DNA of 64,000 bases. Origin: an uncultured Lachnospiraceae bacterium (GTDB taxonomy: Bacteria; Bacillota; Clostridia; Lachnospirales; Lachnospiraceae). A program made the translations under genes and the position numbers. The stretch spans positions 62,001 through 126,000 of the forward strand of contig CAKRYR010000005.1 of assembly GCA_934432595.1 (NCBI GenBank), written 5' to 3'. This document shows positions 26,198-34,731 of this stretch, one piece after another. The notes under the pieces were generated by a model. That model worked only from the letters and a program-made list of their open reading frames with translations. It was not told the origin of the DNA and made no database searches. Within the stretch, counting starts at the first letter, position 1. Each line of letters opens with the position of its first letter.

Positions 26198-27505
26198 ATG
26201 AACGAGTGTACTAATATTAAAGAAATAGTAGGTAGGGAGATTCTTGATTCTAGAGGTAATCCAACTATAGAGTGTGAAGTTACGTTAAATAATGGTGTAA
26301 AGGGTGTAGCATCTGTTCCATCAGGGGCATCTACTGGCGTGTATGAAGCAGTAGAGTTAAGAGACAATGACAAGAAGAGATATGGAGGTTTAGGTGTTAA
26401 GAAGGCTGTAGGTAATATAAATGATCAGTTATCTAAGCTTCTATGTGGTAAGAATGCTCTTAATCAAGTGGATATAGATAGGTTAATGATTAAGGAAGAT
26501 GGAACGGATAATAAACAGAATTTTGGGGCAAATGCGATGCTAGGAGTATCTCTTGCTGTTGCTCATGCAGCAGCCAATTCTAGAGGTTTGCCATTATATC
26601 AGTACATTGGTGGAACCAATGCTAAGATTATGCCAGTTCCTATGCTTAATTGTATAAATGGTGGTAAACATGCTAATAATCTTTTATCTATTCAAGAATT
26701 TATGTTAATGCCCGTGTCTGCTAAGACATTTTCGAAAGCTATTGAGCAAAGTACAGTTGTATTTCATGCTTTAGCTAAGATACTTAAGAAGGATGGACAT
26801 ATTACATCTGTTGGGGATGAGGGAGGTTTTGCTCCTAATTTTGATTCTGATGAGATGGCTATAGAATATTTAGTTCGTGCTGTTGAGGAGGCAGGTTTTA
26901 TACCGGGAGAAGATTTTCAGATAGCTTTGGATGTGGCGGCATCTGAGATGTATAATGCAGCTTTTGCTCATGGACAAGAGGGTAAATATATGTTTTTTAA
27001 GACGGGTAAATTATATTCAACAGATGAGTTAATTGATTATTATGAGCTGTTGATGGACAAGTTCCCTATACGTTCTATAGAAGATGGATTGGCTGAGGAA
27101 GATTGGGATGGATTTGCTAAGTTAACTCAGAAGTTAGGAAGAAGACTTCAGTTAGTCGGTGATGATTTGTATGTAACAAATACTAAGAGAATACAAGAAG
27201 GTATTAAGAAAAATGCGGGTAATGCAGTATTGATTAAGCTTAATCAGATAGGAACCCTTACTGAAACTCTTGATGCTATTGAAATGACTAAGAATCACAA
27301 TTGGAATGCTATTGTATCTCATCGTTCTGGTGAAACATCTGACACGACTATAGCAGATATTGCTGTTGCAACTAATGCGGGGCAGATTAAGACAGGGGCT
27401 CCATCACGTGGTGAGAGAGTTGCTAAGTATAATAGATTAATGCAGATTGAACATCAGCTTGATGAATCAGCTATATATGCAGCAACTTTATGGAGAAAGC
27501 ATTAA
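26198..27505 (+). CDS. eno: Enolase
   Basis: 435 residues, full length. Converts 2-phosphoglycerate to phosphoenolpyruvate in glycolysis. Family landmarks are present in order: GREILDSRGNPTIECEV, PSGASTGVYEA, SVGDEGGFAPN, SIEDGLAEEDWDGF, LVGDDLYVTN, the catalytic Lys in VLIKLNQIGTLTE, and SHRSGETSDTTIADIAVA. The ATG at 26198 follows GATGAGGT; the in-frame extension to 26114 has no ribosome site and is not conserved in enolases. It stands alone after the glycosylation genes with its own leader. Confidence 0.97.
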   Translation: MNECTNIKEIVGREILDSRGNPTIECEVTLNNGVKGVASVPSGASTGVYEAVELRDNDKKRYGGLGVKKAVGNINDQLSKLLCGKNALNQVDIDRLMIKEDGTDNKQNFGANAMLGVSLAVAHAAANSRGLPLYQYIGGTNAKIMPVPMLNCINGGKHANNLLSIQEFMLMPVSAKTFSKAIEQSTVVFHALAKILKKDGHITSVGDEGGFAPNFDSDEMAIEYLVRAVEEAGFIPGEDFQIALDVAASEMYNAAFAHGQEGKYMFFKTGKLYSTDELIDYYELLMDKFPIRSIEDGLAEEDWDGFAKLTQKLGRRLQLVGDDLYVTNTKRIQEGIKKNAGNAVLIKLNQIGTLTETLDAIEMTKNHNWNAIVSHRSGETSDTTIADIAVATNAGQIKTGAPSRGERVAKYNRLMQIEHQLDESAIYAATLWRKH

Positions 27506-27842
27506 TCATTATAAAAAAAATAATAGATAAAATATTATTGGGAGAAGTAATAAGAGATAGGATAATTTAGTTAAAAATAATATATTTGGATTATAGTTTA
27601 TGATAATTAAAAAGAAGTAAATAGCAAAATTGAAAAATTATTTAAAAAAGTCAATTTTTATTAAAAAAGACAGTTATACAATAAAAAAATGTAAATAATA
27701 TCCATTACAAAAAGTAATTATGCACAAAAAATGTTATATATGGATAACAAAATTGTGCATAATTAAAATTATTGTTAAATTATAGAAAATGCAAGTAACA
27801 AAATTGCTTAATATAACAATGGAAAATGTACAAAGTAACCAT
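27506..27842. other. Gene-free AT-rich spacer after enolase
   Basis: No coding frame is convincing. It holds a strong composite hairpin at 27715-27765: TAATTATGCACAA pairs perfectly with TTGTGCATAATTA, and inside it TGTTAT pairs with ATAACA around ATATGG. No T-run follows. The hairpin could protect or end the enolase message. Confidence 0.5.
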
Positions 27843-27870
27843 TGACAAACAAAATGACATGTAATATTAT
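27843..27870 (+). promoter_or_regulatory. Promoter of a small transcript
   Basis: A perfect -35 TTGACA (27843-27848), 16-base spacer and TATTAT (27865-27870). Downstream are a folded leader, a 24-codon frame with ribosome site and a strong terminator, so this should drive a transcript of about 205 bases. Confidence 0.65.
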
Positions 27871-27961
27871 AAGTAACCGTAAGGAAGATAATAATTGTGT
27901 GTGGCGAGTATCGGTAGGATGTTCGTGAGCTGAGAAACATAATTATTAAGGGTTATTTAAT

Positions 27962-28036
27962 ATGGCAGACAGTAGAAATTTCGTTTTAGTACTTTTTTAT
28001 TTTTTTATTTTTCATTTTTTTCTACTTTCATTATAA
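27962..28036 (+). CDS. 24-residue hydrophobic peptide (putative small gene)
   Basis: ATG is 9 bases after AAGGG. The peptide reads MADSRNFVLVLFYFFIFHFF and four more residues, so after a short polar head it is one membrane-spanning stretch. Upstream the RNA can form an 11-bp stem (27889-27899 with 27938-27948) whose 3' arm abuts the ribosome site; downstream the stop codon lies in the 5' arm of a 24-bp terminator. The set of promoter, folded leader, ribosome site and terminator argues for a real gene. Size and hydrophobicity recall type I toxins or small spore peptides, but no family is recognised. Confidence 0.5.
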   Translation: MADSRNFVLVLFYFFIFHFFLLSL

Positions 28037-28081
28037 AAAGAAGGAAAAGAGGAGCAGTCCTCTTTTCCTTCTTTTTATAAT
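28030..28081. terminator. Very strong bidirectional terminator
   Basis: A 24-bp perfect stem (28030-28053 with 28058-28081) around GCAG. Purine-rich on one arm and pyrimidine-rich on the other, with T-rich sequence inside the arm. It ends the small transcript starting near 27877. Confidence 0.85.
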
Positions 28082-28116
28082 ATTAACTATAGCGTTTCAA
28101 AATCATATATTACAGT

Positions 28117-28197
28117 CTATTCACTTCTAAGTGCTATTACAGGGTCTTTTTTAGCTGCATATCTTGAAGAAATTAGTCTAGCAATTAAGGATATTCT
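28117..28197 (-). pseudogene. Tail of an FtsX/MacB-type ABC permease (remnant)
   Basis: Minus-strand codons read SSRYAAKKDPVIALRSE then stop, which matches the conserved C-terminal end of FtsX-like permeases (xxAAKxDPxxALRxE). An in-frame TAG lies 28 codons upstream and there is no preceding open frame. Only the last 26 residues survive. Confidence 0.5.
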
Positions 28198-28272
28198 CTA
28201 AATGTAATATTTATTCCTTTTAAGGCGTGAACAGTAGTGTCACATGTCGTATAGTCTTTTGTTATATAAACA

Positions 28273-28306
28273 AAGAAGGCGAAGAGCTAGGATTCTTCGC
28301 CTTCTT
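28273..28306 (-). terminator. Terminator of the small unknown gene
   Basis: AAGAAGGCGAAG (28273-28284) pairs with CTTCGCCTTCTT (28295-28306), a 12-bp stem. It overlaps the stop codon of the 66-residue gene read leftwards and is followed by CTTTGTTT on that strand. Confidence 0.65.
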
Positions 28307-28487
28307 CCTTAGGAACAATTATTTTTTTATCCAAGTAATTCACAGGACAACCTCTGATTATATTTCCACTAATAAGTTTAATTTGACTACCATCACCTAT
28401 TGTAGGATTAATATGATATGGTAAATGATCATATACATCTAGATTTGCAGGTAGATGACAGTGATATAAATTAGGATCTTCCGACAT
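28287..28487 (-). CDS. 66-residue protein of unknown function
   Basis: Starts at ATG 28485-28487 after a strong GGGAGG site seven bases upstream, which is the best evidence that it is expressed. The product starts MSEDPNLYHCHLPANL, contains GDGSQIKLISGN and the segment IIRGCPVNYLDKK, and ends Glu-rich. No signal peptide or membrane segment. I do not recognise the family. A degraded copy of its tail lies just upstream at 28630-28675, and its terminator overlaps its stop. Confidence 0.6.
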   Translation of the reverse strand: MSEDPNLYHCHLPANLDVYDHLPYHINPTIGDGSQIKLISGNIIRGCPVNYLDKKIIVPKEEGEES

Positions 28488-28629
28488 AATTATACCTCCC
28501 TCACATGGTATATTCATAAATTTTATATCGGAGATTTTGAATTAAAAAATAATTATAATAAGACTAAAGTGCTATCGGGATTTAAGGTTAAATTGTACAA
28601 GTTATAGTTTTTGAATAAATTGTTGTAAA

Positions 28630-28675
28630 CAAATCTTTTTAAGTAATTTATAGGACAACTTTTGATTATATGTTT
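28630..28675 (-). pseudogene. Degenerate duplicate of the neighbouring gene's tail
   Basis: Read leftwards this piece encodes HIIKSCPINYLKK, parallel to NIIRGCPVNYLDKK of the gene at 28287-28487, with clear base similarity (TCCTRTRAATTACTT). It lacks a start and a ribosome site. It indicates a former tandem copy that was mostly lost, now lying between the small gene and the ATPase gene. Confidence 0.5.
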
Positions 28676-28677
28676 GT

Positions 28678-30400
28678 TTATTGTAGATTATTTTTATTGG
28701 TATTTAAATATTTCTGTAATTCAACTATAGGGATAGGCATAAATGCAAGTATCCACACAATTATCCATTGTAGTGTATTTAAATCACATACTTTAAATAT
28801 GGTAGATAAATCATCTATAGAGATAACAGACACCTGTAGGAATACGCATATAGCAAAGGATAGGACTAGCTTTAGATTATTAAATATAGGGTAGTACATT
28901 AATGAACTAGATGTTTTCATATTAAATGCGTGGAATAGTTGGCTTAGTCCTAGTACAGCAAATGCCATGGTTCGACCAGTTTCTAGTGAATAGTTGTATC
29001 CTATAATAAATGATATTAATGTAAGTAGACCAATCATAAAGCCTTCTACAACTATTTTAGTACATAAGCTTTTGGTGAAAAATGAGTTACCATTTTGGTT
29101 ATTTTTATTCATAACATTGTTTGATATAGGTTCTACTCCTAAGGATACTGCAGGTAGAGAATCTGTAACTAAGTTTATCCATAAAAGTTGTACTGCAAGT
29201 AAGGGACTTGGTAGTGAGAATATTATTGCAAATAGTATAGATATTATTTCGCCTATGTTGCATGATAATAGAAAATGTATTGATTTTCTGATATTTTCAT
29301 ATATACCACGACCTTCTTTAATTGCTTTAACTATTGTAGCAAAGTTATCATCTGCAAGTATCATATCAGAGGCATTTTTGGCAACGTCAGTTCCACCTAT
29401 TCCCATGGAGCATCCTATATCAGCAGCTTTTAGGGCAGGAGCATCATTTACACCGTCTCCTGTCATAGCAACTATTTGTTTATTGTGTTGTAATGCTTTT
29501 ACTATACGAACTTTGTGAGTAGGAGATACTCTTGCATATACTTTATATTGGGTTACTTTATTTTCAAGGTCTGTATCTGACATTTTATCTAATGCTACAC
29601 CTGTGATTAGGTCATCTTCAGTTCGGCAGATTCCTATATTTTTGGCAATTGCATAGGCTGTTAGTGGGTGGTCACCTGTAATCATAATAGGGGTTACTCC
29701 TGCTAATTTGCAGTTTTTAACTGCGTCGTAGGCTTCTGTTCTTGGTGGGTCAATCATTCCAATAAGTCCTACAAAGCATAAATCTTCTTCAGATTTTTTG
29801 GAGTTAGTGTCTTTAAATGCTATTGCTATTACGCGAAGAGCTTCTGTTGCCATTTGTTTATTATTTGCTAGTATTTTATTCTTAGTGAAATTATCTAATT
29901 CTGTTATTGTAGAACCATTGTAGTAGTGGGTGCACTTTGTTAGAAGTATTTCGGGAGCACCTTTGGTTATTTGTCTATATGAACCATGAGGAAGGGCATG
30001 TATAGTAGTCATTAGTTTTCTTTTGGAGTCAAAGGGTATCTCTTGGATACGTGGGTAACGTTTGTCTAGTTCTGCTTTATTTATTCCGTTGTTTATACCA
30101 GCATAAATCAGAGCATTTTCTGTTGGTTCTCCATTTATAGTTTCACCAACGTATGAGTTATTGCATAGGCAAGCCAATGATAGTATAAAGTCAACACTTG
30201 TTAGGTTATCGTTTGCATCCATTATTTTTGTTACTGTCATTTTGTTTTGTGTGAGAGTTCCTGTTTTGTCTGAGCATATGTAGGTTGCGCTTCCAAGGGT
30301 TTCTACTGCTGGGAGTTTACGGATTATAGCTTTATTTTTTGCCATTTTAGTTACGCCCATAGATAATACTATTGTTACTATTATAGGTAGGCCTTCTGGG
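28678..30400 (-). pseudogene. P-type Ca2+ ATPase, C-terminal two thirds (gene split by insertion)
   Basis: The frame encodes, from the break: EGLPIIVTIVLSMGV of the fourth membrane helix, RKLPAVETLGSATYIC, the phosphorylation site DKTGTLT, KGAPEILL, TGDHPLTAYAIA, TGDGVNDAPALKAADIG and the C-terminal membrane helices with NLVTDSLPAVSLG. This is the SERCA/PMCA-like (P2) family that exports Ca2+. It lacks its own start; the first ATG (30358-30360) is an internal Met. Joined to 31756-32627 it forms one 864-residue frame. As it stands, no functional pump can be made unless the insert is removed. Confidence 0.9.
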
Positions 30401-31755
30401 GATTGAGGTATATATGTGATGTGATGACTGTGTTAGCATAAGTATTTAAGTTAGTTGAATATAGTGATAGTAATAGAACAAGAATGATGGTATATAAAAA
30501 ATAGAAAGGTATTAGCTATGGCAAGAGTTAGTAGGCGAGCAGGAATAGAGAGGAAAAAGGAAAAGAGTGTTGTTAAGGCCGTTTTATATGCAAGAGTGTC
30601 TGTTGATTATGAGTCAGAGAGTGTTGATAATCAGTTATGTTTGTTGAGGGACTATGCTAGTAAGTTGGGGGTTGAGGTTAAGGGAGAGTATGTGGATATA
30701 GGTAAGAGTGGGACTAATTATAGGAGAAGTGGTTTTGAGTCTATGATGAAAGAAATATATAGTGGTGAGATAAGATGTGTGTTGGTTAAGGATTTATCAA
30801 GGTTAGGTAGGAATTATATTGAGACTGGTGAGTATATTGAGAAGGTTTTTCCTATGCTTGGTATTAGGTTTATTGCAGTTGATGATAATTATGATAGTGA
30901 TAGCTATATGGGGGATAATGTTTTATTTAATTATACTGTTAAGAATCTTGTAAATGAGATGTATGCTAGGGATATTTCTAAAAAAGTAAGTAGTGGTATC
31001 AAAGCTAAGCAACAAAGTGGTAAGGCATACAGAAGTCCTGTTATTCCCTATGGATATAGGCTTAATTGTAGATATGATAAATGTGAAATAAATAACAAGG
31101 ACAATTATGTGGATATAGAGAATAATGATTATGAAAATGGTATTATTGATAATAATGGTAAGGTAAATAGTAATATTAATAATAATAACAAAGAAAATAG
31201 TATTATTAATAATAATAACAAAGAAAATAGTATTATTAATAATAATGACAAAGGAAATAGTAATTATGAATATATATATGAGATAGATGAAAATGTAGCA
31301 TGGGTGGTTAAGAGTATATTTGATAAGTATCATAATGGTATGAGTATAACAGATATTACTAGATGGCTTAATGATAATAAAGTAAGTCCACCTGAGGAAT
31401 ATAGGAAAACAGGTAAAGTTTATTCTGATAATAAAAGTTGGTGCAAGAGTAGTGTGTATAGAATATTAATTAATAAAATATATAGGGGGACAATGGAGAT
31501 AAATAAAACATCAACTTCATTTTATGCAGATGTTGGAAAGCATTCTACTGATATTGATGATAGAATATATATTTCAAATGCTGCTCCGCTGTATGTTATC
31601 TACCTGTTGCGTTATTAAGCAAGAAAATGCCTAAGATAGGAATACTAATGATTCCTAAAACCTGTGTATATATCTGGATAATCGTTATGGGCTTACAATT
31701 GCTCTTCTAGGGTTAATACTAAAAAAAAACTGTCAATATATTAGCTCAAAGGGGG
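30401..31755. mobile_element. 1355-bp serine-recombinase element inside the Ca2+ ATPase gene
   Basis: Both borders carry GGG (30398-30400 and 31753-31755; CCC on the coding strand), the likely crossover site. Joining 30400 to 31756 recreates the codons for VASIPEGLP, the conserved fourth-helix motif, without gaining or losing a base of frame (2595 bases, 865 codons). The element holds a serine recombinase gene with a truncated 3' end, then about 135 bases. On the opposite strand 31596-31706 is open and hydrophobic (IIQIYTQVLGIISIPILG), a possible membrane-protein remnant. It seems to be an internally deleted descendant of a larger element. Confidence 0.88.
30518..31618 (+). pseudogene. Serine recombinase, 3'-truncated, with Asn-rich repeats
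   Basis: 366 residues. The resolvase domain is intact: catalytic Ser28 in LYARVSVDYESES, DLSRLGRNYIETGEYIE and the E-helix region. The recombinase domain begins (VKSIFDKYHNGMSITDITRW, WCKSSVYRILINKIYRG) but stops soon after; the rest of that domain, the zinc ribbon and coiled coil of large serine recombinases (typically about 500 residues or more) are absent. Residues 188-248 are an Asn-rich insert with a 30-base tandem unit (31168-31260, about three copies). AGAAAGG precedes the ATG. DNA binding is probably impaired, so mobility may need a helper. Confidence 0.8.
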
Positions 31756-32627
31756 ATAGATGCAACGGCTAGGGATACGCTAGTCATGAACATATCAAAT
31801 AGGGGACGACCTTGGATTACTCCAATTATGAAGATGATGAAACATATACTTAGGGCAACAACTCCTAGAATCTTGCTAGTCTTAGCAAGATTCTTTTGTA
31901 AAGGAGTTTCAGGGGATGTGTCTTCACTAATTAATTTGGCAATATGTCCAACTTCAGTATCATGACCAGTTGCAGTAACAACAGCCTTGCCACGTCCATA
32001 GGTGACTATACTTGAAGAATAGACCATATTTTTTCGCTCTGCTAGAGGTGTCTGATCTTTAAGTATAACATCAGGATATTTAGAAACAGGTAAGGACTCG
32101 CCAGTTAGGGCTGATTCATCAATTTTTAAATCTATAGATTCTATAAGTCGTGCGTCTGCCGGAATATAATTACCGGTTTCAAGCAGAACAATATCGCCTG
32201 GAACTATTTTTTTGGATGGAACTACAAGCATCATATTGTTTCGTATTACATTTGCATAAGGTGTAGATAATTTACGAAGACTGTCTAAAGAATGTTCAGC
32301 ACGTGATTCTTGAAATACACCTAAAAAGGCATTAAATATTATTATTCCAAGTATTATTATTGGATCTAGAAAGTCTGCATTTCCTTCAACAAGAGACACT
32401 ATAAAAGAAACAGCAGCAGCTATAATAAGGATAATAATCATGAAATCTTTAAATTGAGAGATAAACAATTTAAATAAGCTGGTTTTCTTTCGTTTATTTA
32501 ATTCATTATAACCATATAGATTAAGTCTTTGTTCCACTTGAGATTTGGTTAAACCTTGCATATTACTTTCAGTTTTTTGAATAGCTTCTTTTTGTGTAAG
32601 AGTATGAAAAGATATTGAAGTAATCAT
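31756..32627 (-). pseudogene. P-type Ca2+ ATPase, N-terminal third (gene split by insertion)
   Basis: Encodes the cytoplasmic N-terminus (GLTKSQVEQRLNLYGYNEL), the first membrane helices, the actuator-domain loop with IDESALTGESLPVSK, and the start of helix 4 (VSLAVASIP), where the reading frame runs into element DNA and stops after one residue. The start at 32625-32627 has a weak CAGG site; an in-frame ATG at 32690 has none. Only the first 291 or so residues can be made, without phosphorylation or nucleotide domains. Confidence 0.88.
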
Positions 32628-32659
32628 ATAAACCTGCGTAGCTGTTATTATTTTTATAA

Positions 32660-32776
32660 TATGAAAGTAATTATATAGATATTCATGCAATAGTTATTAC
32701 TGAACCAATGAAAAATTTAATGTCAGAGCTATTAAAAACTGCTGAAAGAATTGATGAATTTGTTGATATGGTATAG
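32660..32776 (+). pseudogene. Unrecognised gene tail
   Basis: A 38-codon open stretch after an in-frame TAA, encoding DIHAIVITEPMKNLMSELLK then a helical end and TAG. A good terminator follows 2 bases later, suggesting the 3' end of a lost plus-strand gene. No start or ribosome site; family not recognised. Confidence 0.35.
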
Positions 32777-32778
32777 TC

Positions 32779-32806
32779 AAAAAAGAAGCCAGTTGGCTTC
32801 TTTTTT
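32779..32806. terminator. Rho-independent terminator
   Basis: AAAAAAGAAGCC (32779-32790) pairs with GGCTTCTTTTTT (32795-32806) around AGTT; T-runs on both strands. It follows the gene remnant at 32660-32776 and could also serve the leftward EEP-fold gene from 32882. Confidence 0.85.
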
Positions 32807-32881
32807 GTAGTATATATAAAATGTGTTTCCACTCGAGCACGAAAGAGTAGCAAAAGCGACTCATTGTATTATGTATATTAA

Positions 32882-33823
32882 TTAGTTTTCAACAGATTTT
32901 TCTTCTTCAAAATATATATTGCTCATAACACCATAGTGGTATAAACCATTAGAGGTATCTAATACATCTTTTAAAACGGCATATCTATCACATTTTATTT
33001 TCTTTGTTCCAAAGAAGTAGTCATATACATAGTCATCATTAAGTGATTTTGTTTCATTTGTTGTTGTTGGACCAACATTGTATAATTTGTTAGAAAGTAC
33101 ACTTAAATTATTATATGAACCGTCAATTAAGTTAAATGTTTGGTCTTTGGATGTAAAATTAAATGTACCACATAGTATGTATTCATCATTTGTAAAGGTT
33201 GTTTCACAGTTTTTCATTATACATTCCAAAGATTTACTTTGAATAGTTAAGTCTTTACTAAGATTTACATTTACAATACCAAAAGTTTCTTTTGATTCTA
33301 TATCTTTTAACATAGCCCAAGTTACAATATATGGTTTGTTTTCTGTCCAAGCTACCGATGAAATATTAGGAGTGTCTGATAACCAATAGTAGCCACTTTT
33401 TTCTAGGGAGTATTTTTTTGAGCTATAAAAGATAGGTGCTGAGCTTGTATTACATTCATCAGCATATTTAATAACAACATCATAATTATTGCCAGTAAAA
33501 TATGTAGCTAAGTTACCTATTATATTACTTGAGGCATCTTGAAAACAAACAATATCAGGGCTATGTGCTTCAAGCATATTAATGACTTCATTTGACTGTT
33601 TGTTAAAATCAGGATTATCTACATTAGATGCAAGGTTTTGGCTTAATATTGCATGTGTGTTATATGTTGTATTAAGTGAACCACTTTTGACATGCCATCT
33701 ATTTGCATGAGATAAATATGTTTTAACAACTATTATGGAAGATAGTATTATAACTATACATGAAATTAAAATGCATACAGTGATGTATTTTTTCCCCATG
33801 CTTAATTCATTTCCCTTTTTCAT
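32882..33823 (-). CDS. Secreted endonuclease/exonuclease/phosphatase-fold protein, probably inactive
   Basis: 313 residues. One N-terminal membrane segment (about 14-34) exports or anchors it outside. The rest follows the EEP fold: HAILSQNLASN, DIVCFQDASS, APIFYSSKKY, FGIVNVNLSK, ILCGTFNFTSKD and a final LYHYGVMSNI. Against the family pattern, the metal-site Glu is Asp (CFQD), the His of NxHL is Asn, Asp of GDFN is Thr, and Asp of SDH is Tyr. Catalysis as in DNase I-like enzymes is therefore doubtful. The ATG follows AGGGGG. It stands alone between a terminator and a long AT-rich spacer. Confidence 0.75.
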   Translation of the reverse strand: MKKGNELSMGKKYITVCILISCIVIILSSIIVVKTYLSHANRWHVKSGSLNTTYNTHAILSQNLASNVDNPDFNKQSNEVINMLEAHSPDIVCFQDASSNIIGNLATYFTGNNYDVVIKYADECNTSSAPIFYSSKKYSLEKSGYYWLSDTPNISSVAWTENKPYIVTWAMLKDIESKETFGIVNVNLSKDLTIQSKSLECIMKNCETTFTNDEYILCGTFNFTSKDQTFNLIDGSYNNLSVLSNKLYNVGPTTTNETKSLNDDYVYDYFFGTKKIKCDRYAVLKDVLDTSNGLYHYGVMSNIYFEEEKSVEN

Positions 33824-34113
33824 CCAAATATCCCCCTAACAAAATTAATTACAAAAATATTAATTAAATGTTATCTAATTTAATAATACATTAAAAAAAT
33901 ATTAAAATCAAGTATTTTTTTTAATAAATTTTATATTTTTTTTATAATTATATATGATAATTGCTGAAAGTCCCCTAAATAAAAGAAAATTAACTATTAA
34001 TAATTTATTAATTAGTTTATAAAAAATTTATAATTTGATTCCAAATCAATTCTTAAAGAAATAATCTGTATTTTAATTATACATGATTAGTGGGAAAATG
34101 ACAATATTTATAA
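33824..34113. other. AT-rich spacer
   Basis: Lies between the leftward EEP-fold gene and the metal-efflux promoter. It must hold the promoter of the former, but its composition is too biased to point to one. I see no gene, repeat or strong hairpin in it. Confidence 0.4.
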
Positions 34114-34142
34114 TTGACATATGTATAGTCAAATGATATAAT
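34114..34142 (+). promoter_or_regulatory. Consensus promoter of the metal-efflux operon
   Basis: TTGACA (34114-34119), 17-base spacer, TATAAT (34137-34142): a perfect sigma-A type promoter directly upstream of the ArsR operator. Confidence 0.9.
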
Positions 34143-34145
34143 GAA

Positions 34146-34167
34146 CATATGAACAAATATTCATATG
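34146..34167 (+). promoter_or_regulatory. ArsR/SmtB-type operator
   Basis: CATATGAA-CAAATA-TTCATATG: perfect 8-bp arms with a 6-base centre, containing the TGAA-N6-TTCA core of SmtB/CzrA operators. It overlaps the expected transcription start, so the ArsR protein encoded next would repress its own operon until metal binds. Confidence 0.8.
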
Positions 34168-34183
34168 TAATGGAGGCGATAAT

Positions 34184-34486
34184 TTGAAAAAGAGCAATTT
34201 AGTTCTTTCAGAAGAACAATTATTTGATCTTGCTGAGCTATTTAAAATATTTGGTGATTCAACGAGAATTGAAATATTATATGAACTTAGGAAAGGCGAG
34301 ATGAATGTTTCAGATATAGCTTTGGCTTTAAATATGAATCAGTCAGCTATTTCACATCAATTAAGGGTACTTAAAAACTCTAAATTAGTCAAGAATAGAA
34401 GAGAGGGAAAGGCTATATATTATTCCTTGGCTGATGATCATGTGGAGACTATTATTAATCAGGGTATGGAACATATTTTAGAATAA
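34184..34486 (+). CDS. ArsR/SmtB family metal-responsive repressor
   Basis: 100 residues, a winged-helix repressor (FKIFGDSTRIEILYELR, then recognition helix NQSAISHQLRVLKNSKLV). The last helix carries D-x-H and H-x2-E (DDHVETIINQGMEHILE), the alpha-5 metal site of zinc/cobalt sensors such as CzrA and SmtB; no N-terminal Cys site of the CadC type is seen. It should bind the palindrome at 34146 and release it when zinc, cobalt or a related ion binds. The start codon is TTG after GGAGG (34172-34176). It is the first gene of the efflux operon. Confidence 0.9.
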   Translation: MKKSNLVLSEEQLFDLAELFKIFGDSTRIEILYELRKGEMNVSDIALALNMNQSAISHQLRVLKNSKLVKNRREGKAIYYSLADDHVETIINQGMEHILE

Positions 34487-34500
34487 AGGAGTGCATTATA

Positions 34501-34716
34501 ATGAAGAAGAAATTTAAAATAACAGGATTAGATTGTGGACATTGTGCATCTAGATTAGAAGAAGCTTTAAATAAAATTAGCGGAATTGAAAATGCTAAGG
34601 TTAATTTTTTAACACAGAAAGTAACTATAGAGGCAGCAGATGATAATATGGAAAGAATTTGTGAAGAAGTAAAAGTAGTAACTAAGAAGACTTTACCAGA
34701 CTGTGAATTATCATAA
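34501..34716 (+). CDS. Heavy-metal-associated (HMA) domain protein
   Basis: 71 residues, a single ferredoxin-like HMA domain with the metal-binding GLDCGHCASRLE (C-x2-C). It lies 14 bases after the repressor and 15 before the P1B ATPase. The ATPase starts without an HMA domain of its own, so this small protein probably is the detached metal donor or regulatory domain of the pump. An AAAGGAG site precedes the ATG. Confidence 0.9.
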   Translation: MKKKFKITGLDCGHCASRLEEALNKISGIENAKVNFLTQKVTIEAADDNMERICEEVKVVTKKTLPDCELS

Positions 34717-34731
34717 TTAGGAGGATTATCT

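Noticed and set aside
28994..29518. 174-codon plus-strand frame
   Set aside because: Fully antisense to the well-conserved Ca2+ ATPase domains and without a ribosome site.
31140..31265. A/T-rich tandem repeats as a possible iteron origin
   Set aside because: They are in frame with, and encoded by, the recombinase gene; no replication gene is nearby.
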